Positions 1 through 8,133 of a DNA stretch of 64,000 nucleotides are shown one piece after another. A model generated the notes under the pieces. It did not search any database, was not told the DNA's origin, and worked only from the letters and a program-made list of their open reading frames with translations. Every line of letters begins with the position of its first letter. Positions within the stretch are counted from its first letter, which is position 1. Location of the stretch: the NCBI GenBank assembly GCA_964652775.1, contig CAZZAM010000012.1:1-64000 (forward strand). Reading direction: 5' to 3'. Made by a program: the position numbers and the translations under genes. This stretch comes from UBA11346 sp038060575 (GTDB lineage Bacteria > Planctomycetota > UBA11346).

Positions 1-182
1 CCCGCCCGAGATATAGGATCATCGTCCGGATGGCGGACAGGTGTCCTCATTTGGTTTGATATGAAAGACGCGTTTCCCTTTAAAGGAAGAATGATCACAT
101 GCAGATTTTACCGATGGCCGGCTAAAATTTTTGACCGCGACGAGGCGGCTAGGTGAATTTAAAGACTCATCCCGGAGACACC
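1..182. other. gene-free left edge
   Basis: I see no convincing coding region here. The short open frames on both strands have no recognisable motifs and run into the dispersed repeat that follows. The stretch contains AT-richer runs around 60-130. It may hold the end of a regulatory region belonging to a gene outside the window. Confidence 0.4.
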
Positions 183-320
183 CTGGCGCCGAGGGGTGGT
201 GGCGGCATACAATCGGCGCAGCCGATGCCGCCACAGTTTTGGAGCGTAGCGAGAAAACTGAACCCCGACAAAGCCAGCGGGTAGGCCCGCAGGGCCGTAG
301 GGCGCAAGCCCTGAGTGCTA
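183..320. repeat. dispersed GC-rich hairpin repeat, copy 1
   Basis: Positions 199-233 are nearly identical to 44693-44729: a GGTGGCGGCATACAATCGGC stretch, then AGCCGATGCCGCCAC, which itself forms a hairpin. Both copies then carry a GACAAAGCCAG segment (about 268-278 here) and a string of small hairpins, such as the one around 285-312. Both lie immediately downstream of the stop codon of a minus-strand gene, so they may act as 3'-end structures. The function is unknown. Confidence 0.7.
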
Positions 321-2009
321 TCAGTCATCCATGCGCGCCACGCGCACAACCTCATCCGGCGACGTCATGCCGGACATCACTTTGCGCACACCATCCATCG
401 CCAGGGTGTTCATGCCATTGGCGATGGCTGCTTTGCGGATCTGGCCGGCAGGTGCCTTGTCGAAGGCGAGATCGCGAATCTGCCGCGTCATCACCATCAT
501 TTCGAAAATGCCCTTACGGCCACGGTAGCCGGTACCTTTGCAGAATTCACAACCTGCTCCGCGACTGAATTGGACATGCTGATTCTGCTCAGGGCGCAGA
601 TTCATCGCGATCAGCGTCTTGGCATCAGGGGTGAATTTCTCGGAGCACTTTGGACAGTTGACACGAATCAGGCGTTGCGCCAACACCGCTTGGATCGAAG
701 TCGCGACCAGGAATGGCTGCACGCCCATGTCGATCAAACGGGTAATCGCGTTGGGCGCGTCGTTGGTGTGCAGGGTCGAGAACACCAAGTGGCCGGTGAG
801 CGACGCCTGAATGGCGATCTGGGCCGTTTCGGCGTCGCGGATCTCACCGACGAGAATCACGTTCGGCGCCTGGCGCAACATCGAGCGGAGAATGCGCGGA
901 AAATCGAGCCCGATCTTATGATTAACCTGACATTGGTTGATGCCGTTCAAGTGGTATTCGACCGGATCTTCCGCAGTGATGATTTTACGATCGATCGTGT
1001 TGAGCGTATTGAGCGTCGCGTAGAGCGTGGTCGTCTTGCCCGAACCGGTCGGACCCGTCACCAGGATGATGCCGTTGGGTCGCTTGATCAGGTTGTAGTA
1101 CGCCTTCATGTCGCTGGCGTCGAAGCCCATGTCTTCGAGGTTCAGACGCAGACTCTCAGAGTCGAGAATACGCATGACAAACGCTTCGCCGTAGATCGAT
1201 GGCAGACAACTCACGCGCAGGTCGATGCGTTTGTCGCCAATCTTCGCCTTGATGCGGCCGTCTTGCGGGCGGCGCTTCTCTTCGATCTGCATGCCGGCCA
1301 TGATCTTCAAACGCTGGATCACCGGACCCTGCAGGCGCTTGGGCGCGGGATCCATGGTTAAACACACGCCGTCAATGCGGTAGCGAATGCGCAGGTGATC
1401 GTCCATCGGCTCGACATGGATATCTGACGCGCGCGCGGCAATCGCGTTCTGGATGATCTGGGTCACGTACTTGATGATGAGTGCATCGTCGCCCTCTTCT
1501 TCGCCACCCTCTTCGGCGCGCCGCACATCGAGTTCATCGCCCATCTGGCCGAGCATCTGCTCGACCTTCTTGTCGGTCACGCCGTGATGGCGATCCAACG
1601 CGTCGATGATCTGACGCTCGCTGGCGACGGCGACCTCGATCGACAGCGAGGTCTGGAAACGCAACGTGTCGACCGTTTCAAGGTCCATCGGATTGGCCAT
1701 GGCGACGGTCAGCGTCTTGCCAGCAAGACTGACTGGACAGACCTTGCGCTCGCGGGCGATCTCGCCGGGCACCAAGTCCATCACCTTGCCGATGACTTCG
1801 GTGCTTTCGAGATCGTAAAAACGCACGCCAAGCTGTTCCGCCAACGCCCGCGCCACGTCCTCGGGCTGACAGGCCTGGTTTTCGATGAGCAGCTCGCCGA
1901 TCAAACGTTTGTCCCCGGCCATCTGCTTGGCGAGGGCCTCTTTGACCTGCGCGTCTGTGCAGGCCTCGTTATCGATCAGTATCTCGCCCAGGAACTTGCG
2001 TCCGGCCAT
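321..2009 (-). CDS. type IV pilus assembly / type II secretion ATPase (PilB/GspE family)
   Basis: Cytoplasmic hexameric ATPase that powers pilus extension or type II secretion. At 562 aa it has the usual PilB length. Residues 1-150 form an MshEN-type N-terminal domain with two repeats (LGEILIDNEACTDAQV and LIGELLIENQACQPEDV). The Walker A motif GPTGSGKTTT lies near residue 324. The Walker B region with VGEIRDAETA is near 385. A zinc-binding tetracysteine site is formed by CPKC (about 453) and CEFCKGTGYRGRKG (about 485). No pilus neighbours are visible, so PilB and GspE cannot be separated; the two N-terminal repeats favour PilB. The gene ends directly at a dispersed repeat. Confidence 0.93.
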   Translation of the reverse strand: MAGRKFLGEILIDNEACTDAQVKEALAKQMAGDKRLIGELLIENQACQPEDVARALAEQLGVRFYDLESTEVIGKVMDLVPGEIARERKVCPVSLAGKTLTVAMANPMDLETVDTLRFQTSLSIEVAVASERQIIDALDRHHGVTDKKVEQMLGQMGDELDVRRAEEGGEEEGDDALIIKYVTQIIQNAIAARASDIHVEPMDDHLRIRYRIDGVCLTMDPAPKRLQGPVIQRLKIMAGMQIEEKRRPQDGRIKAKIGDKRIDLRVSCLPSIYGEAFVMRILDSESLRLNLEDMGFDASDMKAYYNLIKRPNGIILVTGPTGSGKTTTLYATLNTLNTIDRKIITAEDPVEYHLNGINQCQVNHKIGLDFPRILRSMLRQAPNVILVGEIRDAETAQIAIQASLTGHLVFSTLHTNDAPNAITRLIDMGVQPFLVATSIQAVLAQRLIRVNCPKCSEKFTPDAKTLIAMNLRPEQNQHVQFSRGAGCEFCKGTGYRGRKGIFEMMVMTRQIRDLAFDKAPAGQIRKAAIANGMNTLAMDGVRKVMSGMTSPDEVVRVARMDD

Positions 2010-2231
2010 GTGCTCTCCGACCTCGTCATCAGTATGACGATGACAGCAAGCCGCAAGCCTGCCGCAGGGTACTCACGGTCGGCTGATCAGCACACCACTG
2101 CAGGCCGAGCTGCCGTACAACCATCATTTTTGGCAGCACCTTAGCGGCGGGGCAACCGGTCCGTGACTTCCCAATCCAGGCATTACCGTCCCGCCCCACA
2201 TCGGTAGTGCCACCGGATCCCCCCCACGTTC

Positions 2232-2864
2232 ATGCGACAACCCAGGTTTCCGACCGATCCACTTCCAGCCGATCTCCGTTTGGAGTCCGTCTTCATCAAT
2301 TTGGACGGCGACTACTCGTACTTGTCGGATGGATATTATCGCAGCATGGAAGCCGAGCACGAAGGTCTGCGCTCGGTGCCCTCATGCGAAGAAGCCCTCG
2401 ATGCGTATGTTGTTCCTCTGGCGTTGGCCAAGGCCAAGGCCGCCGGCATTCCGATTCCAGAGTGGGAAATCGCCAATGACTCATCCACTTCAATTCGCCC
2501 GCCACTGATCGCCTATCCGATCAATCCGTTCCAGGACGAAGGCCAGGTCATCACCAACCCATCCGAGCTCGCCGAGTGCATCAAGTCACTCACCATGACC
2601 GGCAAGTATGCCGTGGTCTGCCAAGCCATGCCACCGGACAGCCGCGTGGATACCTTGCGCATGGTGCTTGGTCGTTGCACCAAGCCAGAATACCAGCAGC
2701 TGGCCGAGAAACTCTGGCAAACATTCCATCTCCCACTGGCTCGGGTAAAAGTCATCGTCACCGAACGCGAATATTTATTTTCTGCGATTGCCCCCCTCGC
2801 TGAGGACGAGTTGACCCTCGGAGAACAGGCCTTCGTGAAGGAAGCCGGGCTATGGCGCGCTTAG
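2232..2864 (+). CDS. stand-alone RLAN domain protein (RimK-like ligase N-terminal part)
   Basis: 210 aa. The segment VFINLDGDYSYLSDGYYRS followed by AE...G...VPS (residues about 20-50) matches the RLAN domain, which normally forms the N-terminus of a single ~490-aa RimK family protein. Here it is a separate gene with its own stop, overlapping the ATP-grasp gene by 13 bases in another frame. Residues 100-200 are not recognised. It presumably works with the ATP-grasp ligase and GNAT protein encoded next to it. The partner assignment is inference; the substrate is unknown. A frameshift that split an ancestral fusion is possible, but both products look intact. Confidence 0.75.
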   Translation: MRQPRFPTDPLPADLRLESVFINLDGDYSYLSDGYYRSMEAEHEGLRSVPSCEEALDAYVVPLALAKAKAAGIPIPEWEIANDSSTSIRPPLIAYPINPFQDEGQVITNPSELAECIKSLTMTGKYAVVCQAMPPDSRVDTLRMVLGRCTKPEYQQLAEKLWQTFHLPLARVKVIVTEREYLFSAIAPLAEDELTLGEQAFVKEAGLWRA

Positions 2865-3748
2865 CTATCTTCACCGAACGCTACACGATTCGCCGCTCGG
2901 TCGAGCTGACCGCACTGACCAACTTCCGTTTCGCCGCCAACAAGCTCGGTCACGAATGCGACTTTCTTTTCCGCAGCGAGATCATGAATATCCCGCGCTA
3001 TGACGGGCTGCTCATTCGTGCCCTGACCGATCCGCTGAATACCAGTTACGTCGCTGCCCGCCTTGCCCATGTGTGCGGCCTGCGCGTGGTCGATGAGCCA
3101 GATTCGATTCTGGTCTGCTGCGATAAGGTGAACATGTACCAGCACCTGATGCGCGCTGGCGTACCGATGCCGGACACCTGCTTCCTGACTGACGATCAGA
3201 TTACACCCGAGCAGGCCCATGAACTGTTCGAGCAATACGGCACACCTCTTGTGCTTAAAGCGCCAAACTCATCGTTTTCCGCCTATGTCGAAAAGGTCCA
3301 CGATGCGGCGTCGTTTGTAAAAGTAGGCAGACGGTTTTTGCGCCGCGCCGATCGTCTCGTCGTTCAGCAATACTTGCCCTCGTCTTTCGATTGGCGCGTC
3401 ACCATGCTCGACGGCAAGGTACTGTCGGTCGTCAAGTACGTCATGGGCGTCGGAGCCTGGCGTATCCATGATCGCGATGAGGCCGGGAACGAGAACATTC
3501 ACACGGTCGAGGGCGTACAGCGTTCGTTGGTGAATCCGAAACTGGTTGCAGTGGCCCTTGCCGCCGGGAACGCCATTGGCCGCAGCCTCTATGGGGTCGA
3601 TGTCAAGGAGTTCGATGACGGATTCATGGTCATTGAAGTAAACGACAACCCGAACATCGACGCTGGCAGCGAGGACTCGAACAATCCCGAAGTCTATCGC
3701 AATGTCGTCCGCCATCTGGTTGGTGAGCCATGGGAAGCCTGGGCCTGA
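2852..3748 (+). CDS. RimK-like ATP-grasp ligase
   Basis: 298 aa ATP-grasp enzyme of the RimK / glutamate-ligase type, expected to join an amino acid to a carboxylate via an acyl-phosphate. Visible features are the pre-ATP-grasp region with DGLLIRALTDPL, the VVDEPDSILVCCDKVNMYQ segment (about 80-98), LVLKAPNSSFSAYVEKV for nucleotide binding, and the metal-binding VIEVNDNPNIDAGSEDS near the C-terminus. The start overlaps the RLAN gene by 13 bases and the end overlaps the GNAT gene by 19 bases, so the three are translationally coupled. The acceptor molecule cannot be read from sequence. Confidence 0.85.
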   Translation: MARLAIFTERYTIRRSVELTALTNFRFAANKLGHECDFLFRSEIMNIPRYDGLLIRALTDPLNTSYVAARLAHVCGLRVVDEPDSILVCCDKVNMYQHLMRAGVPMPDTCFLTDDQITPEQAHELFEQYGTPLVLKAPNSSFSAYVEKVHDAASFVKVGRRFLRRADRLVVQQYLPSSFDWRVTMLDGKVLSVVKYVMGVGAWRIHDRDEAGNENIHTVEGVQRSLVNPKLVAVALAAGNAIGRSLYGVDVKEFDDGFMVIEVNDNPNIDAGSEDSNNPEVYRNVVRHLVGEPWEAWA

Positions 3749-4224
3749 AACGTTTCCATCTGCGCCGCGCCCGACCCGCTGATACCCAGGAATTGGCGCG
3801 GTTAGAGGCATCCTGCTTCCCTCACTCAGACCAATTCCCGCTGGCTACGTGGGTCCGACTGCTGCAATCGCCAAGCGTCTTCACCCTGATTGCAGAAACC
3901 GATCCAGGGTCGCCACGGGCTGCCATCACCTGGCTGCTCCGTCGCGGCAGTCAGGTGGCCAGGATGTACTCACTCGCCGTCCACCCTGGTGACCGTGGGC
4001 AGGGACTCGCCAAGCGGCTCATTGCCGACTCGCTGCGCCAACTACCCCGGCGAATCCAGACCTGTTCACTGGAGGTCCGCGCCGCGAATGCGTCCGCAAT
4101 CGGGCTTTACGGCTCGCTGGGGTTCATCCGTCACGCTCATCTGCCGGCGTATTATCCAGCTGGTCGGGCTGGTCTACGCATGCGCGCCAGTCGTCGCACC
4201 GTTGCCAATGCCCTTGCCGACTAA
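3730..4224 (+). CDS. GNAT family N-acetyltransferase
   Basis: 164 aa, a single GNAT domain. It shows a SLAVHPGDRGQGLAKRLI acetyl-CoA loop (about residues 76-93) and the LEVRAANASAIGLYGSLGF C-terminal strand-helix (about 115-134). In Proteobacteria a related GNAT is fused to a C39-like peptidase and sits next to a fused RLAN/ATP-grasp protein; here the peptidase part is missing and all parts are separate genes. It overlaps the ligase gene by 19 bases. Its target is probably the ligase product or the same peptide, by inference from context only. Confidence 0.85.
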   Translation: MGSLGLKRFHLRRARPADTQELARLEASCFPHSDQFPLATWVRLLQSPSVFTLIAETDPGSPRAAITWLLRRGSQVARMYSLAVHPGDRGQGLAKRLIADSLRQLPRRIQTCSLEVRAANASAIGLYGSLGFIRHAHLPAYYPAGRAGLRMRASRRTVANALAD

Positions 4225-4236
4225 GCCAGCCACCGC

Positions 4237-4752
4237 ATGCTGCCGCACATGCGCTTTTCCGCCCTCTTCCTGATCGCCCTCGTCTCACTTACGACCATGA
4301 TTGGCAGCGGTTGCCAGCGCCACGTAGAGCTGCCACCACCACCGGCAAAGCCAACCAGCATTTGGTCCAACCAAGATGGACAGACGGTAGCCAAGCAATT
4401 GGTCGATCACCTGGCCCGCAGCGCCTGGACGAGCCAGTTCCGCGACCGCAACGGGCGCGCAGTTCGCATCATCGCCGGAGAGATCGGCGATGTGAGTGGC
4501 AAGCTCGTCGACATGACAGCATTCATTAATGACATCTCCACCAGCATGGCCAATGCCGGCGAGAAAATCTCTGCCGCTGCGACCGCCGAACAGGCCGATT
4601 ACGTCATCCGTGGTAAAATCGGATCGCAGGCCTCGACTGAAAACGGCCAAGCCGTCACCTATTTCACCATCGACCTCGGCTTTTATGACAGCAAGACCGG
4701 CGAACCGGTCGGTGAGCCATTCGCCAAAGAGCATCGCGTCGTCGGTCAATAA
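4237..4752 (+). CDS. LpoB-like lipoprotein (possible penicillin-binding protein activator)
   Basis: 171 aa. The N-terminus has a hydrophobic signal ending in IGSGC, a plausible lipobox. The mature part has the LpoB-family pattern: an early strand, an Ala-rich middle (ISAAATAEQADYVIRGKIGS, about 110-130), then YFTIDLGFYDSKTGEPVG. LpoB proteins are outer-membrane lipoproteins that activate bifunctional peptidoglycan synthases; whether this one does so is inference. An alternative start is the ATG at 4249, four codons in. It begins 12 bases after the GNAT gene and may share its transcript. Confidence 0.65.
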   Translation: MLPHMRFSALFLIALVSLTTMIGSGCQRHVELPPPPAKPTSIWSNQDGQTVAKQLVDHLARSAWTSQFRDRNGRAVRIIAGEIGDVSGKLVDMTAFINDISTSMANAGEKISAAATAEQADYVIRGKIGSQASTENGQAVTYFTIDLGFYDSKTGEPVGEPFAKEHRVVGQ

Positions 4753-4894
4753 CGCGCCAAATCAGCGGTCTGACCATCCTTTCTGGGTCACTGTAATCGA
4801 CTTCTTCTGGTATGTGCCTTGACTTGTCAGTTGCTTCTCGTGGTGGGCATCGTTACAGATTAGCCCTTCTCCACCGCTCAGAGCAGCAGTCATC

Positions 4895-6292
4895 ATGGAT
4901 CCTCCACGTCGCTCAACCTCCAGTTTTCGCGCCAAACTGTCGCGCGCCAATGCCCAGGGTGGGAGGAAGCGTCCGGCAACCGGCTCGTTTCCCACCGCTC
5001 CGCAAGCGACCTCCAAGTCCCTGCCGCCCGAATTGCTGCGCGCCATCGAAAACGATCCGTTGTACATGGTCGTCACCATGGACGGACGCCAGTGGCTTGA
5101 TCCCTTCACTGGACAGGCGATTGATATAGGCGACCAGGGACGCGCGGCCATGGCGCGACTGCACCTCGCCCGCTCGGGCAGCTGGCGCACGGCAACACCA
5201 TTCACGTTGATCCAACTCACCGCCGAACGCTGGCGCATTGATCTGACCAGAATCATGCCCTCCGAACCACGCCTGCGGATCTTTCTCAAAGACAATCGCG
5301 GTTGGCTCAATCCGTTCAGTGGCGCTCTCGTCAACAACATTGAGCGTCCGGACGGACGCATTACACCGCGAACGATCTGGCAAATTGCGGAACATCTAGC
5401 CGCCGATCCGCACGCCAAAGCTGGCTTGATGCTGGATATGAACGAACTCGGTGCCCGCGGACGAAATCTCGGTGCGCAACAGCAAGCCCCGACAACTGCC
5501 CGACTCGAAGCACCCCGGATGTCCGACGATCTCAAGCAGGCACAAGCGGTTCAGCAGCACATGCTCGCTGACATGCCCAAGCCGATTGGTTTCGAGATGG
5601 CCGTCCATCTCAGCCCCCTTGCCGGAGTCGCTGGTGACTTTTATGAAGCCACCACCCTGGCTGACGGACGCATTCTGATCGCCCTGGGCGACGTCAGTGG
5701 ACACGGCATGCAAGCCGCCATTGTGGTCGCCACGGCACTCAAAACGCTGCGCTTTGTTGCCCGCTCAACCACTGACCTCACTGAACTGGTCTGTCGTTTT
5801 AATGACGAGATCAAACCCGACCTGGTCCCCGGCCAATTCATCACGTTGTTTGCCGCCGTCCTCGATCCGAGTTCACGATCACTCTATTGTGTCCGCGCCG
5901 GTCACCAACCCGCTATCTTGGTGAATCTCGCGCGCGACGATGTCATGCGCCGGGTCGGCCACTCCGGGATGGCGATCGGCTTGACTTCTGGCGCCACCTT
6001 TCGCGCGACACTTAAACCGATGAGCCTCCAGCTCGCTTCCGGAGACGTGCTGGTTCAGTGCTCTGACGGTGCCCTCGAAGCACCAGATGGTGCTGGCATC
6101 GAATTTGGCGAAGCGCGTTACTTGGCCAGTGTCCTGCGCCACTACGCTTCACCAGCGCAGGACTTGGTTGACCGGATCGCCGCTGATGTCAGCTCCCACG
6201 CAAGTGGCTCCGTCGGCGACGACCTAACCGTGTTGGCACTGACCGTTCTGCCAACCACGGAAGAGTTCGCTGTCCCCGACGCTGCCAGCTAA
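4895..6292 (+). CDS. SpoIIE/RsbU-type serine phosphatase with duplicated N-terminal motif
   Basis: 465 aa. The C-terminal half (about 211-455) is a PP2C-like SpoIIE domain with metal-binding AGDFYE (Asp about 248), GDVSGHG (about 265-271), a late CSDGALEA and a DDLTVLALTVL end. Such enzymes dephosphorylate anti-anti-sigma factors in partner-switching pathways. The N-terminal 180 residues hold two copies of a WL(D/N)PF(T/S)G motif, with Trp at about 67 and 137, each in a similar strand-turn context; I do not recognise this as a named sensor domain. No anti-sigma kinase or STAS protein is encoded nearby, so the target is unknown. Confidence 0.85.
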   Translation: MDPPRRSTSSFRAKLSRANAQGGRKRPATGSFPTAPQATSKSLPPELLRAIENDPLYMVVTMDGRQWLDPFTGQAIDIGDQGRAAMARLHLARSGSWRTATPFTLIQLTAERWRIDLTRIMPSEPRLRIFLKDNRGWLNPFSGALVNNIERPDGRITPRTIWQIAEHLAADPHAKAGLMLDMNELGARGRNLGAQQQAPTTARLEAPRMSDDLKQAQAVQQHMLADMPKPIGFEMAVHLSPLAGVAGDFYEATTLADGRILIALGDVSGHGMQAAIVVATALKTLRFVARSTTDLTELVCRFNDEIKPDLVPGQFITLFAAVLDPSSRSLYCVRAGHQPAILVNLARDDVMRRVGHSGMAIGLTSGATFRATLKPMSLQLASGDVLVQCSDGALEAPDGAGIEFGEARYLASVLRHYASPAQDLVDRIAADVSSHASGSVGDDLTVLALTVLPTTEEFAVPDAAS

Positions 6293-6586
6293 TGCTGCAG
6301 GGGACCTGCCCAATGGCGTTGCGTTAAGGTCGGCCCGGAGAACGCCGATCTCCTGATCGGCTGGATTGCTGGCCGCGCGACAGCGCAACCGATGCCGCCT
6401 CATCTTAGACAGAGTAGTCCGGACTTCTGGACTTCCGAACTTCCGAACTGTGGCCTTTAGGCTTATTTCAGGACGTCTCGCCGTCTGATACATCGCAGGT
6501 CAGGGGGGGTGGGCTGCCTTGCGGGTAGGTCGTGGCAACTCTACCGTGACACCTTCGGCGACCCTGCTGGCCGCCTGGAGACTCGC
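6293..6586. repeat. intergenic region with a half-palindrome of GGACTTCC words
   Basis: No gene is seen. Positions about 6416-6447 carry tandem words of the form GGACTTC(C/T) followed by GAACTTCC. This is the same word family that forms the complete palindrome between motA and motB at 14281-14418, but here only one arm is clear. The rest of the gap is unremarkable GC-rich sequence. Confidence 0.55.
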
Positions 6587-7810
6587 ATGCGCCTCCGCTC
6601 GCTCTGTTCTGCCATGATACTCGCCGCCACCCTGCCGACTGCCCTAGTCGCCGTCGAGGACGCTGCGCCAACCAAGGAGTATCTCCAGCAGAAGGCTGAA
6701 ATTGAGGAGATGCTCACTAAGCGCGACCTCGATCTATTCGAGTTTCAATTTAATCCCGTCAAGTTGGATCGCATCGTCATCTCCGATCGCCGAGGGGTCG
6801 ACCACGTTTTCAATTATCTCATCTTCACTATCCGCAATCAGGTGACTTTGGATCAGGCGCAGATGGCGACGCGCGCCAAAGGCTACAACGAGGTTCTCCA
6901 GTCGCTCGCCAAGCAATTCGAGAACGCCAAGGTTGATGCCGAAGGCGGCGTCAAACTCAAGATCGACGGGATAGAAAGCAAGGACGGCGTCATCCTTGAA
7001 CGCTCAGAATCGAAGCCGCGCGCCCGAAAAGTGAATTTGACTGCGTTGGCCTTTGATGAGCACGGCACCCGCATCCGACTGCTTGATGATCCTGCTGAAT
7101 TACGCCTGAATAGCGAACGCGCCGGTGTCCGCATGCGTGACGCCGCCGACCCGCCGAGCGATCGCATTGCACAGTTCGCTTTCCCGGATTTAGGCACCAG
7201 CGAACCGGGCAGCGTCTCCCGCCTCGTGAAAGAAAAGATCGAAGAACACGAGAGTCGCAAACTGCTGACTGTCGATGAGCTTTCCAAACTCTCGTTGCCA
7301 CCCTTTGATGGCGTCGCGCGCGTCAATACCCCGAATATTGAAGACCCCGCCCACGACATGAATGGTTGGTATGTCGGCGAGGCTCATGGCGTCATTTTGT
7401 TTGATCGCCTCAGTGACCACGGAACCCGATTCACCGTTCAAATCCACGGTTTATGCAATGCGTTCCGCTTCCGATCGCCACCCGCTGAACCCGGCAAGCC
7501 GGAAAATTACTTCCAAGCCAAAGTGCTGCGACGGACCATGGTTCTGGCCTATAGTCGGCCTGGCCACGAATTTGATCGCAATCTTGATCAATTCGCCTTG
7601 CTCGACGCTGGCTATAAATGGGTCGATTCATTCCAACGCACCGAAACCCGACGCACCAGTGCTTACGTACGCTACTTCATCGACAACATCAGTAATGAGA
7701 AGGGCGAGGTAAACGTAGACGTCGCGCAAAAATTCTGGCAGTACTACGAAAGCGAACGTGCAACGCATGACAAGCTGCCGGATCTGAAAGCCGGCCAGCC
7801 GGCTCAGTGA
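6587..7810 (+). CDS. predicted exported protein of unknown function
   Basis: 407 aa from the ATG at 6587. That start gives a clean signal peptide (MRLRSLCSAMILAATLPTAL...), whereas an upstream in-frame start at 6509 would put a nonsense-like extension before it. The mature protein is charged and lacks Cys pairs or repeats I can name. It has alpha-rich stretches (residues 30-110) and a beta-rich C-terminal half with FTVQIHGLCNAFRF and a YVRYFIDNIS segment near the end. It is the first gene of a three-gene coupled set: its TGA overlaps the GTG of the next gene (GTGA). The function is unknown. Confidence 0.7.
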   Translation: MRLRSLCSAMILAATLPTALVAVEDAAPTKEYLQQKAEIEEMLTKRDLDLFEFQFNPVKLDRIVISDRRGVDHVFNYLIFTIRNQVTLDQAQMATRAKGYNEVLQSLAKQFENAKVDAEGGVKLKIDGIESKDGVILERSESKPRARKVNLTALAFDEHGTRIRLLDDPAELRLNSERAGVRMRDAADPPSDRIAQFAFPDLGTSEPGSVSRLVKEKIEEHESRKLLTVDELSKLSLPPFDGVARVNTPNIEDPAHDMNGWYVGEAHGVILFDRLSDHGTRFTVQIHGLCNAFRFRSPPAEPGKPENYFQAKVLRRTMVLAYSRPGHEFDRNLDQFALLDAGYKWVDSFQRTETRRTSAYVRYFIDNISNEKGEVNVDVAQKFWQYYESERATHDKLPDLKAGQPAQ

Positions 7811-8133
7811 TCACTTCCCTGGCCCAGAGCGCCCGCCCTCGCGTCATGCCTCATGCTCACCAACTTGATCCTGCATTGACCCCGGAAGCGGTACTCGCTG
7901 ATCTCGCCCCTGAGGTTCGCCGCCTGACCCAGATCGTCATCACCCTGTATGGGAGCAGTTGGGACGCGTGCGCCGAGGACGTCCGCCGACGACGATCGGG
8001 GCAGCCCTATTTATACCGGATTGATCTGCCTGGCGTCGATGAGTTGGAGTGGATTGCGTGCATCAAGACATACGAGGCAGCACGGGGCGAATCGCTCGCT
8101 GCCACCATCACTTCTGCGGAGAAACGCCTGTGA
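7807..8133 (+). CDS. small hypothetical protein
   Basis: 108 aa from a GTG that overlaps the previous stop. An alternative start is the ATG at 7846 (MPHAHQLDPAL). Predicted soluble, with an LTPEAVLADLAPEVRRLTQ helix and the pattern VDELEWIACIKTYEAARGE. No family is recognised. Its TGA overlaps the GTG start of the lipoprotein gene at 8130, so the small protein is probably made in fixed proportion with its neighbours. Confidence 0.6.
   Translation: MITSLAQSARPRVMPHAHQLDPALTPEAVLADLAPEVRRLTQIVITLYGSSWDACAEDVRRRRSGQPYLYRIDLPGVDELEWIACIKTYEAARGESLAATITSAEKRL

Noticed and set aside
315..1361. Long plus-strand open frame opposite the PilB gene
   Set aside because: It is an antisense shadow in GC-rich DNA; the minus strand has clear Walker and zinc motifs and the plus product has no recognisable pattern.
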